This document shows, piece by piece, positions 1 through 10,124 of a DNA stretch of 64,000 nt. Below the pieces are notes generated by a model. The model had not been told where the DNA came from. It did no database searches and was given only the letters and a program-made list of their open reading frames with translations. Numbering within the stretch: the first letter of the stretch is position 1; each line of letters opens with the position of its first letter. Source of the stretch: Gracilaria gracilis (Eukaryota > Rhodophyta > Florideophyceae > Gracilariales > Gracilariaceae); contig JARGSG010000184.1 of assembly GCA_030374805.1 (NCBI GenBank), forward strand, positions 609,001 through 673,000. The letters are read 5' to 3'. The position numbers and the translations under genes were made by a program.

Positions 1-525
1 ATTGACTTCTTGCCAAAGCATGGCAATGTTCTTTATAATTCTTCGAAGCGTTCGTACATTTTGTTTCATGTTTGCAGATGTGGGACAGCAAATTCTGACA
101 CAGCATTGTTGAACATAGTGTCACGGTTCGCGAAAAAGGGTTCAGGTTATGAAGCTGGAGTTGTTGGCGATGGCAAAAGTGATGGTGAAATTGAACGGCA
201 AAAGAAGAAAAGACGATCAGCTGACTCGACGAATTTTAAGAATCTTGAGAATTGCCTTGCCCAAGTCCCGAAATCATCTCTGCACATTTCTGAGGCTTTG
301 ACGAGAAATAACGAAGCCGTTCTTGCAGACGAGGGAGACTCCAGAGTTCATCAGAAGCTCGAGCTTCTTCGCGCAGAGCTTCGTAACCGACGTCTGGATA
401 GAAACTATGAAGAGAACGACGCTGCATTAAATGCAGAATCCTTTTTGAAGGAGATGTCTGTGAAGCACATTAACAATTTGATAGATAGTTTGAAGGAGGA
501 TTTAGGAGAGAGCGAAAGATGTTAA
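1..525 (+). CDS. 3' end of an unknown protein-coding gene
   Basis: An open frame enters from the left edge and ends at TAA 523-525, giving about 170 residues. The C-terminal half is charged and probably helical: a Lys/Arg run (KKKRR) near the middle, then an acidic/leucine-rich stretch ending in a helix with NNLIDSLKED. I do not recognise the family. A pyrimidine-rich tract ending in TTTGCAG at about 72-78 could be a 3' splice site. If so, the first 25 or so codons are intron and the exon begins near 79. The ORF converges with the SEC16 relic on the other strand, with about 220 bp between their ends. It may be an intact gene whose 5' part lies outside the window. Confidence 0.5.
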   Translation: MDFLPKHGNVLYNSSKRSYILFHVCRCGTANSDTALLNIVSRFAKKGSGYEAGVVGDGKSDGEIERQKKKRRSADSTNFKNLENCLAQVPKSSLHISEALTRNNEAVLADEGDSRVHQKLELLRAELRNRRLDRNYEENDAALNAESFLKEMSVKHINNLIDSLKEDLGESERC

Positions 526-743
526 CATGCTGAACAGCATCTTTATTCCACAATTGGTGCCGCTGGGTTTAGAAGTAGGTAAAGTAAATGAAAGACACTG
601 GGTGTAGCGCTGGTGCTGTTCTTCAAGTACCAAGTGCCCTCGCTGATTGTCTTGCCATAGTATAGTTGTCATCGCCATTGAAGTGTTTACATACCGTGAG
701 TACATAGGTAAACATTCATGTGAAATGGCCAGGCCATATGTGT

Positions 744-3700
744 TCAATTGGATTGAAGAGACTTTGCTATCATGCGAGACTGTCTGCCTGATCCAAGGCT
801 TGAGGTGTAACTCGGCGGCCTTGGAGGTAAGGCATCACTAGGCGACGAACTGGTCGTTGGATCGTTTTGGGTGGATAAAAACTCTGAACCGGGAGCAGTC
901 ATTGGGTCACTGGTCTCGACGACACTCGCTGACGAGTTTGCCTGATGTCCATCGTCCGAATTGCCAGTGTTAGTGGATGGTGCGGGTGTTGGTGTGAATA
1001 TCTTATATCCACCTCCTGATGCCGTCGTCATACCTCGAAACCCAGGCACTGCAGGTCTCGCTGGTGTCGCAATTGCTGGCACAGGCGCAGCAGGTCTTCC
1101 TCTGTTGAAGGTATCCACGTATGCTCTTCTGTTCTAACGACCTACGCCTCCCGCTCTGTACTTATTGCTGTTTCCAGCTGAAGAAGCCGTGAAAGACGGC
1201 GCAGCGGCGTATGGTACAGGGGCACTTGCGGCGGAAAGAACGGACGTGGCGCTTCCAACATCTCCACCAATGCTGTTCTCCAGGGAACCGGGATATGAAG
1301 ACAATAGATAAACGGGTGACGACATTTGCTCATTAGAATTAGACATGCTGAAGCTGCTGAGATCATGGGCATCTGGAGCGCTTGGAGAGCGCATGAGAGT
1401 AGTAGTATGACCATTATTGGCAGGATTTGGAAGTAGATCATAACTAGCGCTGGTCTGAACGTTGCTTTCTTCACTGCCAAACAGGTTATCATCGTCTGGT
1501 GGCGGTGGTGGGACATCTTCCTCTCCCTCTGGATCCTCTCCCTCTGGATTCTCTCCTTCAATCACCCATCAGCCTCGCTGCTGGTTGAAGACGGGCTTAT
1601 TCTCTCCTCCCATATGTGCTCTAGGAGAACCACCGAAAGCTGCAGTCAACTTTTCTCGCAGACGCTCTCTCCCTCCCTTATTCTATTGTGGTTTCTCTAT
1701 TGACGTATCCGTCTGTTTCGTTGCGCGTGCAGGTTTCTTCGGATGTAGCGGGGGTTTCTTCTCCGAAGTTTGGGATTGCAAGGTCATATCTGATGCAAAA
1801 CGTCAATGAACAAGCGCATCACTCTTTTCTTCTATAGTAGCCTTCTGTACAGGTACACCATTAAATAGAGTTGCTCGGTCTTACCACACGACATATCCAT
1901 TTGGGGAGTGCTAACGTGTGGCCTATCTTCGTATGATTGAATTAGTTGTCCAGTTGTTACTTCGGCGTTGCCCTCGAATTAGGAACCACTGAAGTACTCG
2001 CTCGGAAGTGCTCCGACTGAAGCTGATCGCATACGGCTTGGGGTAAGAGGTTGTCCGGTCACTTTTGTACCAGCTTCACCATCAAGACCAAACGGCGAGG
2101 GCTGGCCCTTACCAAGGAAAGCAGCTGGAGGTGCACGCGAAGGAGAAGGTCGAGAAAGGTTAAGTCAGCGGGGGTAATAAGCCCGACAGTTTTCTGGACA
2201 AGGTAATCCCACGCCTCCTTGCCACTCTTTTCTTTCTTTGCACGGTCAAAGGCTTCATTACTTCCATTGAAGGACTGGGAAGCCTGAACTGGATTAAATA
2301 AATTGGTATGCTGCAAATCAATTGAGAGATGAGGTGGCTGGTTGGGGTGGACGTGATCCGAGGCGACCTGGACCTGACCAAGTCCTGCAGCCGGCGTAGG
2401 TACAAATGAGTGCGAACCATGCATCAAGTTTTGACTTGTTAGTTCCTAAGGTGATTGTTTCTCAGGTGGGTGTTTCATTCCACGAGCGAAAACAGATGAC
2501 ATCGACTTTCCAAGAGCAGACAATCTCGCCAATTTCTCACCTTTCTCTTGAACTGCTAGGTGAGCTCGTAGCTGTTTTTCAAACGATTCCAAACATGACA
2601 AGAAAGGCGGCGTAACCAGTTATGCGGTAACGTTATTCCCCGACTCGAATATCGCTCGAACTTCCTTAGATATTGAGTTACAGTGAGCCAACGCTACCTC
2701 AGCTTGACCCATTGATGCAATTTCAAGCGCAAGCAGCAATCGAAATGGTAGAAGATGGGGGCATGTTCTCCCATTTCTAGCATTCACTATTGCTTGGAAG
2801 ACAATTGATTGCAGTATAGCTGCTGGGGATCCAAACGATCTCGGACGTCCAGGAGCTATCTTAGAGTTCGCACCCAAAAGACATATTGTGTTACGATCCA
2901 GAGAGTCTAGACGACGCGAAAGAAGATAACAAACATGCGATCCCAAAACATCATCATTTTGCGAAAGAAGGGCATCTCCTACTTGGTAAATCAGAGACAT
3001 GAATCGTTTGCTCATCTCGTTATCGGTCGCAATCGATGCTCCACTCGTAAGAAGCATAACGACATTTTTTCTCCAGTCTTTCAGCCCAGCTGGCGAGGTA
3101 ATCTGCTTAGTTATCTCCGCATCATTTTCGGACAAGGAGAAACACAGGGTTTGCAACGCACATCCCTCATGCAAGGTAACCTTTGCGAAATCACAGAGGA
3201 CGGACATATAGAGTGCTTGAGCGCTTGATGTCAGGAACGAAGAACTTTCCTTCAGCTCAGGCTCTGGTACGTTGGCGGAGTTGAGCTTCTCGGTCCAATA
3301 TAAAGTGAAAACTGCAACTGTAGTCGTGCTTTCCACGGAGCTCTCTTTCACATCGAAAGGAGTCGAATCACCACCTTCTTTTGCTTTGCGGTGATTAGAA
3401 TTTTCTGCAATCAGAACCTGCGACTCGTCTACAGCTGAACCTTTCTGACCTTCAGCCCTGTTCCCGATATTTTCACGCTCCTCATCCACTTCTTTGAAAA
3501 CAGTATCCTTGTTTTCTTTCTGCCTCATTTGCTTCGAAACGACCGGAGAAAGAAGCGAACTAGTTCCATGCTGTTCCGAAGGTTTTGTAATTGTCCCTTC
3601 ACTTTCCGGAGGGAAATCTTCAGCTTTCTCCTATCCGCCACAGATATCTTCATCATCAGCAGAGATCCTTTCCCTATATAAACGAAAAATCAATTTTGTT

Positions 3701-4260
3701 TGACTCCGTCTTCCCAGCTGTGACACTAAAGAATCCGTAATCCACAATTCTGTTGTCAAGATTCTTCAAAAGAGTGTATTCTTGTGCTTCTAGTACCGCC
3801 TTGTTATAGTCGGATGGGGCTTCAATCGCTGTGAACGAAGGCAATGAGGTGCTCTGCTTTTGGCCGTCTACGGGATCGTTGGCGTCATGTCCTTGACGAA
3901 TGCAGTTATTCTTAGCAGAATCCCACCCTCCCCATGCAACAGATGGAACACTATCCTGGTTCTCTTCATCATTTGCGAGCTCTGCAAAGTTTGTCCTCCA
4001 TGCTCCAGGATCACGGCGCCCCGGCTCGGTAGTATTCTCTACAACGCATTGCGTATTGCTCGGTTGACTGGTTGCGGCGACGTGTGATACATCGGTATTA
4101 ACACTTCTCTGAGTCGGTCGTTCGGTTGATTCGGCAATGAACTTCGCTGCTCCATCTGATGTGAAATTATCACTCTTCTCTGGTGCTGATCTTAGGTTGA
4201 AGTCATGTTCTTCCTGCTCCGAGCTGCTGACTGCTGACGACGGTTCTCAGGTGTGACGCG
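744..4260 (-). pseudogene. SEC16: Decayed SEC16-type COPII scaffold gene
   Basis: SEC16 organises COPII coat assembly at ER exit sites. The best-preserved part (about 3528-2620) reads like the SEC16 ACE1/helical domain: motifs LKDWRKNVVMLL, VGDALLSQNDDVLGSHVCYLL and LLGANSK, then LPFRLLLALEIASMGQ, in the family's order. Downstream come a helix (ESFEKQLRAHL), a WVIEG...PPPPPDDD segment like the conserved W/proline patch near the SEC16 C-terminus, and a tail with YVDTFNRGRP, which resembles the terminal RYVDxFN motif. Upstream (about 4260-3670) is an acidic, open, low-complexity stretch. The gene is broken: same-frame stops lie at 3631-3633, 2620-2622 and 2446-2448, a frameshift lies between about 2160 and 1570, and further stops are at 1569-1571 and 1134-1136. 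The central conserved domain that normally precedes ACE1 was not found. The family call is fairly secure and the loss of function is seen directly. Confidence 0.75.
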
Positions 4261-4615
4261 CGAAAGGAAGTTGACGTACTCAGATGTATGGAACTATCTC
4301 AGTTCTTGTTCTGCGGCACTTCTTGACCAAGAAACGTGCTGGGGAAGGTTGATTGAAGGAAGAGGTTAGAATCAGAGTTGAAGTTCACGAAGACCGAACT
4401 GCAGTGCTATCAAGGAGTGGAGCTGTGGTATGTCCATTGCATGCCTAATGTTTGTCAGGAAATGAACGAGTATGCGTTTACTTATCTGACGTTACTTCCG
4501 TTGCCACAAGCTTGTAATCATCCTACTCCGATTTTGTCCTTCTATGGAACTGTGCAATTTTCAGGAACTCAGCCGTATATAGAAGAATCCTGCCCTCCTC
4601 ATGCATCACAGGGCG

Positions 4616-5743
4616 CTACGCACATTGTGCAGCGTTAGAAATGGCAGGGCGTTTCAAATTAAGGTTCTTGACGATCTTAATCATCTGTGACCGCTTCGAA
4701 GAGCTTGCGCTTCCATTCCATCGCACAATTTCGCGTTCTCGTTCTTGGCAATAATCATACCAATCCGAATATTGATTCTGTATCATAGCAATATCACTGC
4801 CAGTAGAGTCGTAGTCCACATACGTAGAATCCTTAATGCCTATCAAGAAATTGTGCAACTTCATGCAAACAAACACAAATTTTGTGTTTCTTTCCAGTTT
4901 AAACTCCATTTTTGACTTCATTATCCTCCACTTGGACACCAAGATACCAAATGTCTGTTCAACAACGATGCGAAGAGACGAAAGAAAAAATTTAAAATGC
5001 ATTGCATCTTCAGTAGCTCTAGAGTAGGAAACAGGCGTAATTAAAACTTCCGAACATATGTAGGCCTCGTCACCAACAATCCAAGTCCCAGCAGGCAACC
5101 CATTTTCTAAAAGATACTTTGCCAATCCCGACACATTATGACACAGCGAGTCATGAGTAGATCCCACGCAGCGAATAGATGCGCAAAGAAAACGGTAATC
5201 ATGAGAGGCCAGAGCCTGCAGAGGTAGAGCGTAATACCCCTTTCTGCACCAATATGATGCTGGATTGTGCCCCACTTCCGGTTTTTTCACTGGGATAAGA
5301 ATGCCATCCAAGGCCCCAATACATCCCGTTAAGGGATTCGGAATGCGCCGTAGCGTTTTAAAGCCATTGGCTAGAGCCTGGAATCCATCCTTTGAAGACG
5401 GTAGTCCATCAAACTTCAAATGGCGATTCAGAAGCGAACACGTCTCGTGAAATATGTGATAGGCTGTCGCGAAGCCAATTCGATGTCCGAAGGAGACATC
5501 CTGATATTTTCCACCAGCCAAAACTCTAAGAGTTATTCCGAGGCGAACATCAGGTGTTACAACATAGTTCCCTAGTCGCTTTCCCATTTCGAAATTCTTC
5601 GCAAGGTCAAGCTGCAAAAGTGCTAACAATGTAAAAAAGCTAGATCGCCTCACTCGGAAAAGCCTCTCAAAGCAACGATCCGTGTAGCCAGCTCCTAGTT
5701 CATAATCTTCTCCAAACAGTGTTTGTCGTAACTGTGGAAGCAT
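4616..5743 (-). mobile_element. PIF/Harbinger (DDE_Tnp_4) transposase, open frame
   Basis: This is a 375-residue transposase counted from the first ATG (5743), ending at TAG 4616-4618. The frame is open a further 49 codons upstream to a TGA without another ATG, so a 5' exon is possible. The DDE triad is visible: Asp in GALDGIL (about residue 146), Asp in IVGDEAY (about 225) and Glu in VVEQTFGIL (about 262). The usual Harbinger region before the first Asp is also present. Length matches the family, which is known to insert at 3-bp (TWA) targets and to use a separate Myb/SANT partner protein. I found neither that partner nor convincing terminal inverted repeats here. It lies upstream of the SEC16 relic on the same strand. 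The ORF has no internal stop or frameshift, so it is young or recently active, unlike the decayed DNA around it. Confidence 0.88.
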
Positions 5744-6236
5744 CGATTTTCTCCTCGGTTTTTTCTCGACCCTGTTCCTCACAGAAAGAATTGAAAGCAG
5801 GAGAGCCTGGTTGACGGTAGAAAGATATGCCTGAAGTAGATTGGTAGAGTGATTGTTAGTATGACCCAATTTTGGATTTGGAAGAGACAACTGGAGGTTT
5901 CGCCGATACTCGCGCTTCGCTGAGAAGAAAGGAGGATGGACCCATCATTTGTATAAGGAGAAGTCAGTGGGAAGGCATGGATCGAATTTCAAATGGTTTT
6001 GATAGAATCTGCTTCCATTGCGTATGTGAAGAAGACGCCTTAAGATCATAGTCCAAGGAAGCCAGGCTTCCGTAATTAGAATTATAAGAAGCGTTTAAAT
6101 AACCTCTGTAGTCGAAGAGTAAAGAGTTTCTGACAAGTACACATTTCGCAGATCAGATTTTATTGATCCAAAGACCAGAAAATTCTACGAAACGCTGGTA
6201 CGCCGGTACGGTTAGAACACTTGTTTGGAACGGGCC
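5744..6236. other. Non-coding stretch between Harbinger ORF and element A
   Basis: Apart from the ATG-less upstream extension of the transposase frame (5744-5890), I see no coding potential, RNA gene or repeat shared with the rest of the window. It should hold the 5' end of the Harbinger element, but I could not define its terminal repeat. Confidence 0.4.
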
Positions 6237-6453
6237 TGACTACTGTACTATCGGTCTAATTTGCACTGTCACCACCCAGCACCACACACCTTGTACACGT
6301 GTCCAACTCGTACGCTCGGCCAACCCGTCCGGCACTCGATCATCAACTTGTACACGTGGCGGTGCCACTGCACCGGCCAACCATGCACTACCCCTTCGTA
6401 AGTGAACGGCCAATCGGATATACAGAGCACCAACTCGGGCCCACTATACTACA
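6237..6453 (-). repeat. 3' LTR of element A
   Basis: 217 bp, matching 17414-17630 over its full length with about seven substitutions. On the minus strand it starts TGTAGTATAG and ends GTAGTCA. It is preceded, in the element's direction, by a purine-rich tract. Confidence 0.9.
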
Positions 6454-6465
6454 GATCCCCCTTCT
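6454..6465 (-). promoter_or_regulatory. Polypurine tract of element A
   Basis: On the minus strand this reads AGAAGGGGGATC and abuts the 3' LTR. This is the position and composition expected for the plus-strand primer of reverse transcription. Confidence 0.7.
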
Positions 6466-6556
6466 AGACTTGCGCTCCGCCCTCGGAGCGCCGCGTAGCG
6501 TCGCCAAGTCGCCACGCCTATGTACGTACGGTTGAGAGGGCGCCATAGTGTCCGTT

Positions 6557-6602
6557 CGGAAATTTTGCCCGGAAAGGGCGGGGCGAAGCCATGCCAAAAT
6601 TT
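6557..6602. repeat. 46-bp direct repeat, copy 1
   Basis: Nearly identical to 6945-6990 (two differences seen). Each copy begins with A/T-rich AAATTTTG-like sequence and ends CCAAAATTT, so the ends can pair as a hairpin around a G/C-rich core (GCCCGGAAAGGGCGGGGC). Confidence 0.75.
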
Positions 6603-6944
6603 CCTGAGCGGGAGCGACGAAAAGGGCCTTGGGTACATGTGGTAAAGATCCCACGGAGCTGAACGCTACGCGCTGGTACGCGTGCGGTGGATCGAAGGCG
6701 TACGACGCGTTACCCGGGACGTACGCGACGGCGTAGAGCTGTACAGACCACCGGTATCCGTTCGGGCGATGTCGGCGTCACTGATAATGCGCATGCCCAA
6801 GTCCGGTTGGAGCGTACCTGGCAGAGCCAACAGATTGTCAGCTCCGCAAACCGCGGGGTGTACGTCTGGTGCCGCCGGTCTGGTGACACACACCAAGTGT
6901 GTGCTGAATCCGTACGGTGAACGGGAGACCGCAGCATTCGCTTT

Positions 6945-6990
6945 CGGAAAGTTTGCCCGGAAAGGGCGGGGCGAAGCTATGCCAAAATTT
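6945..6990. repeat. 46-bp direct repeat, copy 2
   Basis: Second copy of the repeat at 6557-6602, with the same G/C-rich core and partially complementary A/T-rich ends. Confidence 0.75.
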
Positions 6991-7591
6991 TCGAAGTTGA
7001 CTGCAGGAGACACTGTACGAATGGACTCGTAGCGGGGTGCTCACCGTGTTACGTACGAGCGGATACGACGACAGATGTTGGCCACAGCGCAGGCGTACGG
7101 GTATCCGAATTGGCATGAGAGAGAGCGTCCGAACGGTGTCCGAATCGGTTCGCGTGGTACGTCTCGAAGGAGAACGCTCGGTGTGCGGTTCCTTAGCGGT
7201 CGGGCATTCGCCGTCGGGCGTTTGCCTGTATAGTGCAAGGACGTCGTGTGCCTGTCGGTAATTCACGTTCGTGAATAGACTGACAGTCGAAGGACCATTA
7301 GTGCTCATCATGACCGTACGGGCGAGGGACGTCCGTGGGGGTAAGGTGCGACCGTACGAATCGGACGCGATGCGACGCAACGACGAAGCGAGTGTATCTT
7401 GTGTGAAGGGGGTGGCGGAACGTCAGCTCCTGATCCTCCAACAAAAATAAATTGGTCAGCACTGACATTTCGTCCACGCGGCGCCTGTACGACGACATAG
7501 TCGTCGTGGCGATTCCAAACGGTCGGTAATACCTCAAGTACCGCGTTGTCGTATTCACCTCCCCCTATAAGAACGCCAGCCAAGCGGCGAC

Positions 7592-9789
7592 ATGCCCGAG
7601 TCGGTTCACTCCGTATCCAACCCCACGCACGCAATGGCGCCGAACCCGAGCGGCTCTGGTACACCGTCGACACCTTTCCGTTCGGTCCCGCTACCTGGTC
7701 AGAAGTATGACCATCACTTCCGTCTCGGTCTTACTGCCCCTCGCCGGAGGAAGCAGGTCCCGCTATGCGTCACGGAATACGTCCAGAAGAGGTTCTTCGA
7801 CGGTGAGCGCTTCGCGTCGATTCCGACGGCACTATCGATGCGGGATATGGCGACTCGCAATCCGAAACGGACAAGCATCGAAGCTTGGCAAGCCCGCTGG
7901 AACCATTTGCCTGGTATGAATGGACGGAAGAGCGAAGAGACCTACGGGCGGAGCGACATGTTATACCTGCGCTGTCCGGAGGAGAAGACCTATCAGGATG
8001 CGTTGCAGCGTTTGTTCTATCGCTGCTCATCCGATTCGGGCTTTCCCGAGAAGGACATGAATCCGCTTGGGTTGATGATGTTCGAACCGCCGTATGACAA
8101 ATTGTACTGGCTGGACCGTCAACGGTGGGGAAGTAATACCGCAACGGAGGCGGGAATCAGAGCGTCACTTGGGTTCCTGTACAGTTGGCACAACGTCGAG
8201 TTCTTTGACGTCCCTGTTAATCGCCGATTGGACTTGTATTGCTCCACGAACGAAGTGTGGACCAGCCTCGATGTGTCCCGCAACCTATCCGTACCGACTC
8301 CGTCCGTTTTGGCTTACCATTCGGAAGAGTTCCTCGAAGGTTCACCCATTCAGGGTGTTGTGCGTCAGGTCGTATACGGCAAGTGGGCAGTGTTTGCCTT
8401 CATGGCGTTCCTTCAGGCGGCCCACGAAGGTATCGAGGTCTTCAACCGTGCGGGAGAAGAGCATTTGTACCACAAAGACGGCCAAATCAAGTACGGGCGG
8501 TTGTTTCCGATGCCGTACAAACTGGTATGTATTCTGGCCGAGATGGGACTCCAGAACGTTCTCCGCGGCACCGTGTTTCCCCCGCAGGTCAGTGAGAAAC
8601 TGTTACAGTACTCGTTGGAGACCGATTGGGACAACACTCCGGGGTTCCTGTGGTACGACTACTACTCCGATACGTTCCCGGCGATGCCCTCGACCGGATC
8701 GGTCACGACGCCGATCACTCGTGTCCTGAAGGGTCTGGAGAGTCTCCCCCCTGGCCCTTCAAAACCGTTCCGGACTTCTTTCCGCATGGTTTCATGGCAC
8801 AGGACTTCGAGGACGTGGCGCCACTGCCGACTCCGATGGTGACACTCGTTGAGGCGAAGACCGTTGTGGAGGCAGGAGTACAGGAAGGATCCGGTCGGAA
8901 GTCTTGGGACAAATCCAGTTTCGCCATTGAGGACAGCGCCAGCCCGCATTCGGACGGTGATACACACAAGGACTTCATGGCTCTCCCTGCGGCTTGTATT
9001 CCGTTCGGCGAAGAGGAACCTGCGACGCTTGACGACGCCCTGTTGGCGGGCCGAGCATGGATGCGCCGTGCGGTCAACGCCGAGACTGCTCTCCGTGAGC
9101 AAGCTCAGGCGCAGCTTAACCTGCTCGGTTACCTCCGGGCCCACTTCTTGTTGGTCCTCGCATATTACGAGAAGTCCGTGACGGCTGGTCTGGGTATGGC
9201 TCCCGGTGTGGATGGGACGCCGATGTCAACGTTCGCGCCGCCGTTAGAGGAGCTGGTGACCAAATTCTATGAGGGGATTGCGCAACAGGTCGATGCGGAG
9301 CGCAGTGTCGACCATATCGTTAAGAACATGCGCCAAGCAACGGAGTCCTTCTTCAAGGGTGTCGAGCTGGTTGCGCCCTATATTCCGCCCGGGGAAGAGC
9401 CTGAAGATGAAGGCAAGTCCGGTGACGGTGCAGGGCCGAGGGGTACGAACGCGGCTCCCGAAGGGGAAATTCCGCAAAAGGAGGTAACTCCTGCGGTCCA
9501 GGATGTTCCCATGCCGTCTTCAAGCGGAGATCAAGAGGTAAGGGAGACCGTCACGGCTGAGGAGGTCCTCATAGAGCCGGCGCCTGCACCCGCAAGCCAA
9601 TCGGGCAATAAGTCGGGTGGGAAGAAGAAGGTCGTGGCCACTTCGCTGTGGCCTGGGGCCGCCTTGGCGTTCCAGACGACGAAGACCGGTTCGAGTTCGC
9701 ATGGTGGTTCCGCTGCGGGCCGTGGTATCTCTCCGTGGGGTACTCGTGGGCGTGCTATTACGAAGCCCCGTTGGAAGAAGACTACTTAG
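7592..9789 (+). CDS. Antisense accessory ORF of element A (frameshifted)
   Basis: A long gene on the strand opposite to gag-pol, wholly inside element A. The first frame gives 416 codons from ATG 7592. Near 8750 the sense continues in the -1 frame through to TAG 9787-9789, so the original product was about 730 residues. The N-terminal two thirds is rich in aromatic residues (FYRCSSDSG, KLYWLDRQRWGS, GFLYSWHNVEFF) and looks like a folded domain of unknown family. The middle is helical. The C-terminus is Pro/Glu/Ser-rich, ending in a basic, glycine-rich tail. I recognise no domain. The shift falls at a run of six C (8746-8751) that also forms a C-CCC-CCT heptamer, so it could be an indel or a -1 frameshift site. 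Element B has a gene in the same place and orientation. Confidence 0.7.
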
Positions 9790-10124
9790 TTGACCGTGCG
9801 TACTCGTAGCTTTCTTTTCTCCTAAGTAAACTTTTGATTGATTGTGGTGACCTGTGGGCCAATAGCATGTCGTTCTGCGTGTGCCGTTGTCGAAAAAGGC
9901 GGCGTTTTGTAAAAATTGGAAAGTAATTGACCAATAGGCGTACGTTGGTGGCGGTTTGCCTCCCAATGATAACGTAGTGGCGGCGCCTTTTTGTGCCCTG
10001 TGACGGTCCACCACTTACGAGCCAGTACGTACGATCTCGGATCTCCGATCGGTCCCTTTCCCCCTCCTTAAGGTGTCGCCGCCACCGAAGGGTTTCGGCG
10101 ACGCCAATAGCGTGCTATGAAGTG

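Larger units (their letters stand above)
6466..7591. other. Element A 3' region between antisense ORF and LTR
   Basis: No convincing coding sequence. It contains a 46-bp near-identical direct repeat pair (6557-6602 and 6945-6990) and many CCGNNCGG octamers. Being upstream of the + strand ORF at 7592, it may hold that gene's promoter. Confidence 0.5.

Noticed and set aside
6682..7380. Overlapping open frames on both strands in the 3' region of element A
   Set aside because: High G+C and lack of stops on both strands produce several 70-180-codon frames with no recognisable domain and no agreement with a neighbour.
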